A model generated the notes under the pieces. It was not told the origin of the DNA and did not search any database. It worked only from the letters and a program-made list of their open reading frames with translations. From the NCBI GenBank assembly GCA_947497245.1, contig CANMFO010000002.1, positions 124,001 to 188,000 on the forward strand: 64,000 bases of DNA, given 5' to 3'. The translations under genes and the position numbers were made by a program. The stretch's first letter is position 1, and the number at the start of each line of letters is the position of its first letter. This DNA is from an uncultured Flavobacteriaceae bacterium (GTDB lineage Bacteria > Bacteroidota > Bacteroidia > Flavobacteriales > Flavobacteriaceae). Below, one piece after another: positions 53,279-62,205 of this stretch.

Positions 53279-54514
53279 ATGAGATTAGCCATTGTAACAG
53301 CTTACCCTCCCAGTAAGGTCACCCTGACCGAGTACGGATACCATTTGGTAAAACATTTCAGACTGCAGGAAGCGGTCAGTGAGATTGTTCTGATCACGGA
53401 TAAAACCACGGACGGAAAAGACCTTGCCTTCGATGGGGAAGGCTGTAAGATCACCGTGGAGGAATGCTGGAGCTTCAATAGCCACACCAATCTGTTCCGA
53501 ATCGCCAGGGTCATTTCCAGGACCAAGCCCGATGCGGTGTTGTTCAACCTACAGTTTTTAAAGTTCGGGGACAAAAAGATTCCCGCCGCCCTGGGGCTTA
53601 TGTTGCCTTTTGTATGCAAACTCAAGGGCATTCCCACCATATCCTTGCTGCATAACATTCTGGAGCAGGTCGATTTGGAAAATGCCGGATTTACCGGAAA
53701 CCAATGGTTGCAAAGGCTGTATACTCTTATCGGAAGTACCTTGACCCGGTTTGTACTGGCCTCCGACGTGTTGGCGGTGACCATAAGCAAATATGTAGGC
53801 GTTCTGGAGCAGAAATACGGAGCACGGAACATTGCGCTGATTCCCCACGGGGCATTCGAAACACCTCCCGAGCCGGACTATAAACTGCCAAAAGGCCCCA
53901 AGCAGGTCATGGCTTTTGGAAAGTTCGGCACCTATAAAAAAGTGGAGGTACTGATCGAAGCGGCCGAACGCGTACGGGAACGCACCGGGGAAGATATTGA
54001 AATTGTCATTGCCGGAACCGACAGTCCCAACACTCCAGGCTATTTAAAGGCCATAGAGGATAAATACAGTCATGTGGAACAACTCCGGTTTACCGGTTAT
54101 GTGGCCGAGGAGGAGGTGCCCCGAATCTTCGGGGAAAGCGCCCTAGTGGTGTTCCCCTATACCTCTACCACAGGGAGTTCCGGAGTGTTGCACCAGGCCG
54201 GAAGCTATGGAAGGGCGGTGGCATTGCCCGACCTGGGCGATCTGAGTATCCTGGTCCGGGAAGAAGGCTATGTCGGGGAGTTCTTTGAACCAGAAAATGT
54301 GGAGTCACTTGCAGATGCCATCCAGAATGTCATTTGTGACGAGGCGTACCGCGTACGATTGGGAACGACCAATTACAAGGCGGCCTGCTCCCTGCCCATG
54401 TCGGCCATTACCGAACGGTACCTGGAGTTTTTTAAGGCGATACAACGGGCCAAGGCCTCGAACTTCGACCTCGATGTGCCCAAAATGGCAAAGCAACTCG
54501 AAACCAGGGTTTAA
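53279..54514 (+). CDS. GT4-family glycosyltransferase
   Basis: The product has 411 aa. GT-B fold: N-terminal RLAIVTAYPPSKVTLTEYGYHLV and SLLHNILEQV; C-terminal KQVMAFGKFGTYKKVEVLIEA, FTGYVAEEEVPRIF and PYTSTTGSSGVLHQAGSYG with the nucleotide-sugar site. It retains the sugar donor configuration (GT4 family). Cytoplasmic. Cotranscribed with the flippase. Donor and acceptor unknown. Confidence 0.9.
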   Translation: MRLAIVTAYPPSKVTLTEYGYHLVKHFRLQEAVSEIVLITDKTTDGKDLAFDGEGCKITVEECWSFNSHTNLFRIARVISRTKPDAVLFNLQFLKFGDKKIPAALGLMLPFVCKLKGIPTISLLHNILEQVDLENAGFTGNQWLQRLYTLIGSTLTRFVLASDVLAVTISKYVGVLEQKYGARNIALIPHGAFETPPEPDYKLPKGPKQVMAFGKFGTYKKVEVLIEAAERVRERTGEDIEIVIAGTDSPNTPGYLKAIEDKYSHVEQLRFTGYVAEEEVPRIFGESALVVFPYTSTTGSSGVLHQAGSYGRAVALPDLGDLSILVREEGYVGEFFEPENVESLADAIQNVICDEAYRVRLGTTNYKAACSLPMSAITERYLEFFKAIQRAKASNFDLDVPKMAKQLETRV

Positions 54515-54537
54515 CAAGTCAACTTTAGGTTAGCTCG

Positions 54538-54575
54538 AAAGGGGAATGGTCGGTTATGCTGTTCCCCTTTTATTT
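54538..54575 (+). terminator. Intrinsic terminator after GT4
   Basis: AAAGGGGAA (54538-54546) pairs with TTCCCCTTT (54562-54570), followed by TATTTT. It closes the flippase-GT4 operon before the convergent hydrolase gene. Confidence 0.75.
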
Positions 54576-54584
54576 TGGGCGCTT

Positions 54585-56123
54585 TCATTGTTCTTTCTTG
54601 TTGACGAGATGAGGATATGCCGCCTTTGGCTTTCCTTCGATATCGAATATGCCAAAATGTTTTTGGGGCTGTTTTCGCCAGGGCAATCGGCCAACAACGG
54701 ATGTTGGAACTTCCTTGAAATCATAGAGTCCCCAGAACAGAAAGGGAATCCCCTCTTTTTCCAAAATCGGTTGCATTTCCGCATAATACGCAGCCTGATC
54801 TTCTTCGGATCCCCAATAGGCGTTCCATATTCCATCATAGCTCGAAAAACCATATTCCTGCAACAGCAGATGCTTGTCGGGAACGGCTTGTCGGAGTGCG
54901 GAATACGCTGCTTCGAAAGCATGGGGTTCCCCATAGTAATGGAAGGAAACGAAATCGACCTCTTTGGCCAGGTTGACAGCGGCCTCTGGGCTCGACCAGC
55001 CCACCGTAACGGGATGGACCGTATCCCATTGCCCAATTTTTTGGACCATCTCCCTTAACCATGCCAGTACGCGTTCGCGGCCCCTGGAACCAAAATCCAG
55101 ATCGGGCTCGTTCTTGACGTCCCAACCCAGTAGGGCGGGATGGTCCTTGATCGCTTTTACGATGGTCTCGGCATGCCGCTGGGTCAAGGTCCAGTCCGTC
55201 ACATCATAATCCCCATAGAAGTCGAACAGGGTGACGATCACCTGTAAACCGTTTTTGTGGGCCATATCCAATGTGCTGCGCAGCAAGGCCACTTTTTTTG
55301 CCTTCACCTGGGCCTTTCCAAAATCTTCGTACGGTATAAAGATTCGGATCGTATTGAGCCCCATATCCTGAATTAGCCCAAAATCGTGCTGGACGATGTT
55401 CTCGTCGAATTTTTTCCCAAAGGTATCCCATGGGGTGTCCCGGGGATAGTAGTTCGTTCCCTGGATGGCCCGGACAGGGTGCAACCGCCTTTCCATATTC
55501 GTTGCGAGGGCCTTGGAGGGTTCTTTAGGAGGTTCCACTGCCATCATATGTCGAATCCGCCAGAAACCATCCTCCAGTAATAGCATCACCCGATAGCTCA
55601 GGGTATCCCTTTGTTTGAACAGCAGTGTTTCGTCCCGATAGGTCTCTTGATAATGCTCCACCTTGTGATCGGTAAAGATTACCAGGGTGCCATCTTCGCT
55701 ATAGAAATCCAACTCCGGATGATGCGACAGCGTGGTGCTTTTGTACCAATTTCCATTTTGTGTGTTCAGGTCGATCTGTTCGTACAGCCGTATCCGGGCA
55801 CTGTCGGTATAATAGTCCGCAATGCCATAGGGATCGTTTTTCATATAGGCCACGTTCCGCACGTACCAAGCGTTGAGATAGTCCTTCTGTATTTCATCCA
55901 AGGTCTGTTCCTCCATTGGACGTCCTGGGTTCTCCAAACTTCCCCACTCGATCTTTGGAAGATAGACCTCGTCCATCGTCACCTCCAAATGCAGCATGGA
56001 AGTCCTATCGGCCCCTGTGTTCAGATACGACAGGACCGAACTGATCCCGAACAATATGAGCGCGTTGCCCCCCAAGAACGAGGCCACTAGCAAAATCTGG
56101 TAAAGCCTCCTATTGCGTTTCAT
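54585..56123 (-). CDS. Membrane-anchored TIM-barrel glycoside hydrolase with NTF2-like module
   Basis: The start at 56123 (MKRNRRLYQILLV) gives 512 aa with one N-terminal anchor. Residues ~75-200 look NTF2-like (LNAWYVRNVAYMKNDPYGIADYY, then DGFWRIRHM). Residues ~215-500 are a cellulase-superfamily (GH5/GH-A-like) barrel: GLNTIRIFIPYEDF, GWDVKNEPDLDF with acid/base Glu339, and LLLQEYGFSS with nucleophile Glu423. It recalls BcsZ and PslG, hydrolases that accompany exopolysaccharide synthesis. The ATG overlaps the lipoprotein stop by 14 bp. Confidence 0.85.
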   Translation of the reverse strand: MKRNRRLYQILLVASFLGGNALILFGISSVLSYLNTGADRTSMLHLEVTMDEVYLPKIEWGSLENPGRPMEEQTLDEIQKDYLNAWYVRNVAYMKNDPYGIADYYTDSARIRLYEQIDLNTQNGNWYKSTTLSHHPELDFYSEDGTLVIFTDHKVEHYQETYRDETLLFKQRDTLSYRVMLLLEDGFWRIRHMMAVEPPKEPSKALATNMERRLHPVRAIQGTNYYPRDTPWDTFGKKFDENIVQHDFGLIQDMGLNTIRIFIPYEDFGKAQVKAKKVALLRSTLDMAHKNGLQVIVTLFDFYGDYDVTDWTLTQRHAETIVKAIKDHPALLGWDVKNEPDLDFGSRGRERVLAWLREMVQKIGQWDTVHPVTVGWSSPEAAVNLAKEVDFVSFHYYGEPHAFEAAYSALRQAVPDKHLLLQEYGFSSYDGIWNAYWGSEEDQAAYYAEMQPILEKEGIPFLFWGLYDFKEVPTSVVGRLPWRKQPQKHFGIFDIEGKPKAAYPHLVNKKEQ

Positions 56124-57351
56124 GGTCCTGGAGTTCAAGTTTATAGGTTTTTGTAATTCCAGCGGTGCGTACCAAAAGGCGGTATCGACCGGCCGTAAAA
56201 TAGGCTGCCGGTAATTCGAAGCTTCCCATGCCTTGGTCAGAGCTGATCTTCTTCGATTCCAGAAATGCGCCCTTCGCATCGAACAGCTCCAATTGGATCG
56301 GGATACCGTCGGGGACCCGTTGTTGCATAAAGCTTTTCAGGGGCCCTATGGTGATATGCCTGTTGTCTTTTGAAAACCGGACCGTATAATCGGCAATGGC
56401 GGTTTCAAAGGACAGGGTGATCATATTGCTTTTGGCCGCTCCGGTGACGTAGGCGGTGACCTGCCATTCCTCTTTTTCCGATGGGTGCAATAGGCTGGCC
56501 CGGGCAATGCCGTTCAAGGTGGTGCCCATGGTCTTGAGATGATGTCCTTTTGAATTTTTGATCAGAAAGGTAACCAAGGTGCCGTCATCGACCGTGTTTC
56601 CATATGGGTCCCTGATACTATTCGAACGGAATTGGACAATCTGGTTTCCGTCGGCATATGCGTGGTTGCGCTCGAAGTCGATCTTAAATGCTGTGGGAGG
56701 GGCAGGGAATATGAGGGTGGTCATTTCCCTGCTGGTGGTTCCCAGGCTGGAAGCGCTGACCAGAATTCTTCCTGAGGTCTTTTCGGTCGGGATGTTTTTC
56801 CATGCGATAAAATTGGAGGTTTGCTCCGTACTTTCCCTTATGGTGTCCTGATACTGCGATTTTACGGTTACCGGGGTACCGGGTGGAAAGACGTTGTCAT
56901 ACGGGTCCGTGGCCACCGCCACCAGCATGGAACGGTCTGCACCGCCTACGGTGATGCTCCTGGGCCCAAAATAGGTTTCCAATTTTGGAGGTCTGGAGGT
57001 GTTCGGATCGATGGTGAATTCTCCCGAAGCGGCTACTTTGCCTTCCCATACCAACTTCCAATGGCAAAGTCCCGATTTACGGTAGAAGTTCGGGGAAACA
57101 TGGTAGGCCAGGACACCTACCTTTTTTTCCGGTCGGAGGACGGCGGTCCCGTAGGCATTGATCAACAGCAGCTCAGGTGCCAGGTGTTCGTGGGGGTCCG
57201 CAAACTTCAAGACCATCGGTTTTCCGGCCAAATGATTGGTTTTGGCATCCATCCGTTCCCAAGTCGCCGGAGCGGTCATTTCCTGAGATTTAGGGGCTTG
57301 GGTGCAGGCCGCCAAAACAAGGAAAAAGGATATGGGAAGCGCTATTTTCAT
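56110..57351 (-). CDS. Lipoprotein with invasin/Ig-like domains
   Basis: The start at 57351 (MKIALPISFFLVLAAC) gives 413 aa with lipobox Cys16. The rest is beta-rich with Big_1-like cues: ITVGGADRSMLVAVATDPYDN, GTPVTVKSQY, IRDPYGNTVDDGTLVTFLI. These are the usual XDXXGN(P/V) patterns of invasin-type Ig repeats. It lies 1 bp after the GT-C-like gene and overlaps the hydrolase, so all three make one operon. It may form a scaffold for the polymer machinery in the periplasm. Confidence 0.8.
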   Translation of the reverse strand: MKIALPISFFLVLAACTQAPKSQEMTAPATWERMDAKTNHLAGKPMVLKFADPHEHLAPELLLINAYGTAVLRPEKKVGVLAYHVSPNFYRKSGLCHWKLVWEGKVAASGEFTIDPNTSRPPKLETYFGPRSITVGGADRSMLVAVATDPYDNVFPPGTPVTVKSQYQDTIRESTEQTSNFIAWKNIPTEKTSGRILVSASSLGTTSREMTTLIFPAPPTAFKIDFERNHAYADGNQIVQFRSNSIRDPYGNTVDDGTLVTFLIKNSKGHHLKTMGTTLNGIARASLLHPSEKEEWQVTAYVTGAAKSNMITLSFETAIADYTVRFSKDNRHITIGPLKSFMQQRVPDGIPIQLELFDAKGAFLESKKISSDQGMGSFELPAAYFTAGRYRLLVRTAGITKTYKLELQDHETQ

Positions 57352-57352
57352 C

Positions 57353-60300
57353 TTATCTGGGATTGCCGATATAACTGTTGAGATGGAATTTGATAAACGC
57401 AAACCCCTTTCCGGGATAAGGTTGGGCCTCTACCGCGGCGTGCGAAGGGTCACGATCTGTGAATACCTGTTTATTCGGAAGCCCGTTCACAAAACAATGT
57501 TCCAAACTGCTCTCAATGACCTTTAAGCCCTTGATCTCCATTGGTCTGTAGTCGAAGAATTGTTTTCGCTGTACGCGGACCCCTTCTGTCAGGAATTGAT
57601 GGTCTACCCACAGAATGCCATGTTCTTGGTCGTGGTAAGAAACCAATACTTGGGGAATGGTCACCTCCTGGACCCCAGCATTGTACAGCACGCCACTGAA
57701 CCCGCGTTCGGTCCGAGCCAATTCCTGGAAGGCGACCTCCTTGTACAGGTCGGTATTGGCCACATTTCCCGCCGATTGCAGGTTGAATTTGGTCGGTTGT
57801 TCGGCCAGTGCCAGGGGCGTAAATTGATCGGGGTCAAAGCTGGGCGGGAGGGTATCTTTCGTGGATGACCAGGCAATGCCCTCGAAATCGATCTTAAATG
57901 GGGTTATCTCCTTGGGCATCAATTTGTGCTTCATATGGTACTTGGCATTGTAGTTGGCCAACTCTTTGTCGTCATCATTGTACAACGTGGCCTTTATCAC
58001 TACATCGGCAGGAACGTGGTCCACATTTTGGAGCTCCCCCACAACGCTGTACCTGCCTTTGAAACGGACCAATTTTGCCGACAATATTTCCAGGACGGGT
58101 TGGGGGAGCACATCGGCATGATGGGTCTGCTGGGTACTCAGTTTTCGGCGCCCATGGTTGTAAAAGGTGATGCCATTGGAGGTGAACAATTGGTCCGGCG
58201 GGATGTCATGATCGAATTTATCAGGTTTGAGGTACCATTTGCCCGATTTTTTGACCAGTTCATGAAAATAGTCCTTTTTTACCTTTTCCAATGGGGTAAT
58301 CCATTGTGTGCTGACCCTTGCCTTGGCACGCAATGGGGTTTCTTCTGTGAGCTCAACCCCTATGGAATCCATTTTGGCGTAGGAACTTAGGATGCCGTCA
58401 GTTACCGAAACTCCGAGCATGTATTGTTCCAAGCTTATATCGGCCTCGGGATCCAGATACGAGTGGGCGGTTTCGAATGCCTTAAAATCGAGCGCATCGT
58501 AGTAAGACCGCACTACATTGGCAGGGGATCGTTGGGCGGCATTGTCCATATAGAAGTGGAACAGGCCAAAGGTGACACAACAGAGTACCGCCAATGCCCA
58601 CAGTTGGGAGATGGGCAACAATTTGCCCGGAAAATTCCCGTAAGGTACCGCGAGGTTCAGATAGTTCGTGGGAAGACGATTTCGCGATTGGAGCATGCGT
58701 ATCCATGGCAATTGAACATTACAGAAAAAGGCCAGTAAAACCGTACCCATGGGGATAATGCCCCACATGATCTTTAAAAAAGCGGGTACGTCTTCCTTGG
58801 GCAGGATGGATGGCAGGGGGGGCACATTGAGCTTTTCCCAGACCATAATGCCGTTCTCCAACCGTTGTAGACGTTGCCATCCGCAAAAGTATAGGATGGG
58901 GTCATAAAATTTATCATTGGAGAAGACATATTTCAAATGGTATTTTTCCGGAACGGTCAAAAATTGCTGTAATGAACCAATGCCCTCTATCCCCCTGAAC
59001 TTGGAATTCTCAATACGTTCAACCGCCCGGGTGGTAAGCTCGGGCAATCTTCGTGCGGAATGGTAGTTGCCGTCTACGGTCATGGCCCGAGTCTGTGCCG
59101 ACAACCATGCCATTTGATCCCCGAACCCCAGGGGAAGATAGCGCCAGGAATCGTGGGAATCCTGGTTTAGGAAATTCACGATGGGCAACATCTTGATCTT
59201 AGCGGGCTGCGACGGCCTAAAGTGGCCCAAGGTCATAGTAAATATGACCATAAAGAGCATTCCGCCAAGCAGTAGGCCGCCCAGGGCCTTATGATAGGTG
59301 TTTCCCGCCTTGGCCAGAATTTTTTTCTTAAGGTCTCCCTCGGCCAGACGGTACGCGAATTCCCCAAAAATCGGTAGTGCCATGATCGTGGCCCAAAGCG
59401 TAAAACGGTCCAAGGTGAGAATGTTGAAGGCCGTTTCACCCAGGAGTTTTGCCGGAATTGGCGTGGTGCCCCCGGTTCCCAAGAGGGTCAATATTGAAAA
59501 AGAGAAGCCAAAGAACACATAGCGTTTGCTATAGTATCGGTAAAAAATATAGGGGAGAACAAACAGCAAGATGCCCCATGGAATCACGAAAAAGACTAGG
59601 CCCGAAGAACTGACTTCCAGAAAGTTATCCCGGGAACCGTGGGGAATGGGCACCTGGGTGATCGGATTTTTTTTAGAGTTGTACCAATAGGGAAGGATGC
59701 ATACGATGATCAAGAAAAGCGAACCCGTACCAAAACCAAGGATTCGCCAAAACAGTTTTTTGAACGCTCCGAAGAATATGGGAAAGGTGATATGTTTCAT
59801 GGTGGTCACCTGTTCCCTGGCAGTGTCCATTACCACCATGCCGATAAGGGGAAGTATAAAGAACACCATTCCAAAAATTGGGGTCACATGATGAGAGGTC
59901 ACCGTTACCGCAATCAACGACAAGGCCGTGGCCAGGTAACGGTATTTCCCAGTTTTTATCCAGAGGTAGATTTCGGGCAGTGCATGGAGCAGTACCGAAA
60001 GTCCGATAATACTGGGCAGTTGTCCAAAAATATGCAAGGTTTCCACAAAGGTGGATGAAAACACGGCCAGGAGCGCCCCGTAGCCGGCCACCCGGGAATG
60101 GCCCGTCAGAAGCAGCGAAAACCGATAAACACCGGTTATAAAAAGCACGATCGCAATAATCCCAACGGCGAACATCCCGAATTTCAGGCCGGCCACGTAC
60201 GAGAGAACGGCAATGGTCTGGTGCACCAATGGGGGGTACGATTGTACTGTAAATCCGGTGTACCATCGGTAATCCCATGGCTCGAACCAACTGTGGGCAT

Positions 60301-60427
60301 AGTGATCTGCAAAAAAAAGATGGACCAGGGCATCATAGGTTGATTCCAAGGTGAAGAAAATGGCCGAACCATGAAAAGCCACGCCCGTCAGCAGCGCCAG
60401 TATCAGCAATGGATTGGTTTTCTTCAT
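57353..60427 (-). CDS. Large GT-C-like membrane protein with C-terminal soluble domains
   Basis: The product has 1024 aa. About 12-13 TM helices (1-640) open with YDALVHLFFA, WDYRWYTGF and SYPPLVH (residues ~31-68). This matches the D..xH / YPPL pattern in loop 1 of GT-C-type glycosyltransferases (PMT/DUF6541-like), which use lipid-phosphate sugars. After the last helix (~625-640) comes an NTF2-like domain (SPANVVRSYYDALDFKAFETAHSYL) and two or more beta domains. I infer a glycosyltransferase or polymerase, since the locus has a DPM1-type GT2 that could supply a lipid-linked sugar. The family is not named with certainty. Confidence 0.75.
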   Translation of the reverse strand: MKKTNPLLILALLTGVAFHGSAIFFTLESTYDALVHLFFADHYAHSWFEPWDYRWYTGFTVQSYPPLVHQTIAVLSYVAGLKFGMFAVGIIAIVLFITGVYRFSLLLTGHSRVAGYGALLAVFSSTFVETLHIFGQLPSIIGLSVLLHALPEIYLWIKTGKYRYLATALSLIAVTVTSHHVTPIFGMVFFILPLIGMVVMDTAREQVTTMKHITFPIFFGAFKKLFWRILGFGTGSLFLIIVCILPYWYNSKKNPITQVPIPHGSRDNFLEVSSSGLVFFVIPWGILLFVLPYIFYRYYSKRYVFFGFSFSILTLLGTGGTTPIPAKLLGETAFNILTLDRFTLWATIMALPIFGEFAYRLAEGDLKKKILAKAGNTYHKALGGLLLGGMLFMVIFTMTLGHFRPSQPAKIKMLPIVNFLNQDSHDSWRYLPLGFGDQMAWLSAQTRAMTVDGNYHSARRLPELTTRAVERIENSKFRGIEGIGSLQQFLTVPEKYHLKYVFSNDKFYDPILYFCGWQRLQRLENGIMVWEKLNVPPLPSILPKEDVPAFLKIMWGIIPMGTVLLAFFCNVQLPWIRMLQSRNRLPTNYLNLAVPYGNFPGKLLPISQLWALAVLCCVTFGLFHFYMDNAAQRSPANVVRSYYDALDFKAFETAHSYLDPEADISLEQYMLGVSVTDGILSSYAKMDSIGVELTEETPLRAKARVSTQWITPLEKVKKDYFHELVKKSGKWYLKPDKFDHDIPPDQLFTSNGITFYNHGRRKLSTQQTHHADVLPQPVLEILSAKLVRFKGRYSVVGELQNVDHVPADVVIKATLYNDDDKELANYNAKYHMKHKLMPKEITPFKIDFEGIAWSSTKDTLPPSFDPDQFTPLALAEQPTKFNLQSAGNVANTDLYKEVAFQELARTERGFSGVLYNAGVQEVTIPQVLVSYHDQEHGILWVDHQFLTEGVRVQRKQFFDYRPMEIKGLKVIESSLEHCFVNGLPNKQVFTDRDPSHAAVEAQPYPGKGFAFIKFHLNSYIGNPR

Positions 60428-60476
60428 TTTAGAGGTTGGTAGGAAATTTCTCTATAGTAACGCTGTGAAATAAGCC

Positions 60477-60499
60477 ATATTGCCGTATTTCAGCAATAT
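60477..60499. promoter_or_regulatory. ATATTGC/GCAATAT inverted repeat
   Basis: Perfect 7-bp arms at 60477-60483 and 60493-60499 with a 9-bp centre, in the divergent spacer between the GT-C-like gene and the receiver-GT2 gene. It is 50 bp before the former and looks like an operator or leader stem. Confidence 0.45.
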
Positions 60500-60604
60500 A
60501 CTTTTTTATATTACGTTATTTGAAAGTATTAACTTACATTTTGATGCTTTTTCCATCACGGATCAAGATCGGGGGAAGCATTCAATCGGACTGGGTCCGC
60601 TTTC

Positions 60605-60633
60605 GACCGACACTTGAAGGCCATTGACCGACA
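60605..60633 (+). promoter_or_regulatory. GACCGACA direct repeats, 21-bp period, before receiver-GT2
   Basis: GACCGACA occurs at 60605-60612 and 60626-60633. The 21-bp centre-to-centre spacing is that of known LytTR sites (9-bp repeats, ~12-bp gap). A TATCTTTA box at 60662-60669 starts 28 bp downstream, placing the repeats where an activator would sit. Confidence 0.45.
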
Positions 60634-60712
60634 GGTCGCAACTTTCTGACGTTGATGAAATTATCTTTACCGTACCATTACCATTTTCAAATCCCACTAA
60701 ATCCCAATAATT

Positions 60713-61852
60713 ATGAAAATCTTAGCCATTGACGATCAACAACTTATTCTAATGTCGCTTAAAAAGCGCTTGGTAGAGCTCGGGTACGCCGTGGTTACCG
60801 CAGACAGCGGAAACACGGGTATGGAACTGTACGATTCCTTCCGTCCGGACCTGGTCATTGTAGATATCAACATGCCGGAGATGTCGGGCCTCGAGGTGGT
60901 CAAGTACATCAGGCACGAAAAGGAGTCCACCACCCCTATCCTGGTCATGTCCGGGAACACGGACGAGGATGTGATCATGGACGGATTTGACCTCGGAATC
61001 GATGATTATATGAAAAAACCGGTGAGCCTCAACGAGGTCGCTGCCCGAATCAACCGTATTTTGGGACAAGGTGCCCTGAGAGCAAAAAATACGGAGGAAA
61101 CGACCTCCCGGATGCTCCAGGAGTACTGTGTGGGCGTTGTTGTCCCTTGCTATAATGAGGAAGAGCGGCTTTCGGGCGCCGACTTTAAAAATTTTGCCCA
61201 TAAAAACCTAGGTTATCACCTGTGTTTTGTGAACGATGGCAGTACGGACAATACCCTGAACGTGTTACAAGAACTTCAGAAAGGACATGAAGATACTATA
61301 AGTGTATACAATTGCGGGAAAAATGGGGGTAAGGCCGAGGCCGTACGACAGGGTGTCCTGCACCTGGCCAAGGACCCACAACTGGATTATATAGGATATC
61401 TCGATGCCGATCTATCGACCGATTTTAGGGATTTTGACGATTTGGTCAAGACCTTGCAAAACTCGGACTTCAAGATTGTAAGTGGTTCGAGAATGAACCG
61501 GATGGGTGCCGATATTACCAAGGAATCGGCCCGGAAGATCATCAGCAAGACCATCAACCTGATCATCAGGAGTATTCTGGGAATGCCCTTTAACGATACA
61601 CAATGTGGGGCCAAAATCATGAAGAAGGACATTGTGGAGCCCATGTTCGACAAAAAGTTTATCACCCGCTGGCTGTTCGACGTTGAAATTTTTATGCGGA
61701 TGCGCAAGTTTTATGGGAAAGAAAAGGCCAAGGGCCTTATCTGTGAACAGCCTTTAAAACGTTGGATACACGCGGATGGTTCGAAACTGTCCATGAAAGA
61801 CTCGGCCAAAATTGTGGGGCAACTGGCCAAAATCGCATTTCATTACGGTTAA
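60713..61852 (+). CDS. Response regulator receiver fused to DPM1-type GT2 glycosyltransferase
   Basis: The product has 379 aa. Residues 1-120 are a receiver: DDQQ at 7-8, phospho-Asp51 (VIVDINMPEMSG), LVMSGN and YMKKPV. After a linker, residues ~138-370 form a GT2 of the dolichyl/undecaprenyl-phosphate sugar transferase type: VVVPCYNEEERL, FVNDGSTDN, NGGKAEAVRQG and YLDADLSTDF with the metal DxD at 231-233, then MPFNDTQCGAKIM. No C-terminal TM helices. Phosphorylation could switch sugar transfer to a lipid carrier. It has its own terminator. Confidence 0.92.
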   Translation: MKILAIDDQQLILMSLKKRLVELGYAVVTADSGNTGMELYDSFRPDLVIVDINMPEMSGLEVVKYIRHEKESTTPILVMSGNTDEDVIMDGFDLGIDDYMKKPVSLNEVAARINRILGQGALRAKNTEETTSRMLQEYCVGVVVPCYNEEERLSGADFKNFAHKNLGYHLCFVNDGSTDNTLNVLQELQKGHEDTISVYNCGKNGGKAEAVRQGVLHLAKDPQLDYIGYLDADLSTDFRDFDDLVKTLQNSDFKIVSGSRMNRMGADITKESARKIISKTINLIIRSILGMPFNDTQCGAKIMKKDIVEPMFDKKFITRWLFDVEIFMRMRKFYGKEKAKGLICEQPLKRWIHADGSKLSMKDSAKIVGQLAKIAFHYG

Positions 61853-61873
61853 AAGGTAGATCAAAGCAATTTG

Positions 61874-61907
61874 AAAACCGCATTGGAACCGCCAATGCGG
61901 TTTTTTT
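61874..61907 (+). terminator. Strong intrinsic terminator after receiver-GT2
   Basis: A perfect 13-bp stem (61874-61886 with 61892-61904, core ACCGCATTGG/CCAATGCGGT) with a 5-base loop leads into T7. Confidence 0.9.
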
Positions 61908-61939
61908 GTACCCTTTTTTGCTTTGTCCCACAGTACGTT

Positions 61940-61969
61940 CCATTGGTCTACAGGAATCTCCCATTGGTC
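61940..61969. promoter_or_regulatory. CCATTGGTC direct repeats, 21-bp period
   Basis: Exact 9-bp copies at 61940-61948 and 61961-61969 have a 12-bp gap, the geometry of LytTR sites. On the minus strand they read GACCAATGG, sharing GACC(A/G)A with the repeats at 60605. A TATTTTTA box lies at 62002-62009, ahead of the 47-codon ORF at 62035. Confidence 0.45.
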
Positions 61970-62034
61970 CCGGACCTTGAAAGTAAAAAGGCATTTAGTG
62001 GTATTTTTATACTATAATCAAAACAGACCAAATC

Positions 62035-62178
62035 ATGAAAAGCAAAGCAAGAAAAAAGTACAGCGGATTCGTAAAAATGGGCGATACCAAAAAGGGATAT
62101 CAAATTTGCGAGCTGAGCATAAACAAGAAAGAAATTATTCTCAGTATTGTTGCCCCAACCGTTTTGCAATTAATTTAA
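62035..62178 (+). CDS. Putative 47-aa small protein
   Basis: ATG at 62035, stop at 62178. The product is basic at the N-terminus (MKSKARKKYSGF) with a hydrophobic end (IILSIVAPTVLQLI). Not recognised. It is enclosed between the terminator at 61904 and its own terminator at 62209-62235, so a separate transcript exists here if the promoter elements are real; a small RNA is the alternative. No clear ribosome site. Confidence 0.45.
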   Translation: MKSKARKKYSGFVKMGDTKKGYQICELSINKKEIILSIVAPTVLQLI

Positions 62179-62205
62179 AGACCTTGGGTTAGGGTTATTG
62201 CGGAA

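Noticed and set aside
49504-61852. Pel or cellulose operon
   Set aside because: The TPR-barrel, flippase and GT4 recall PelB/G/F, but no PelA, PelD or PelE equivalents and no BcsA synthase are present; gene content differs too much.
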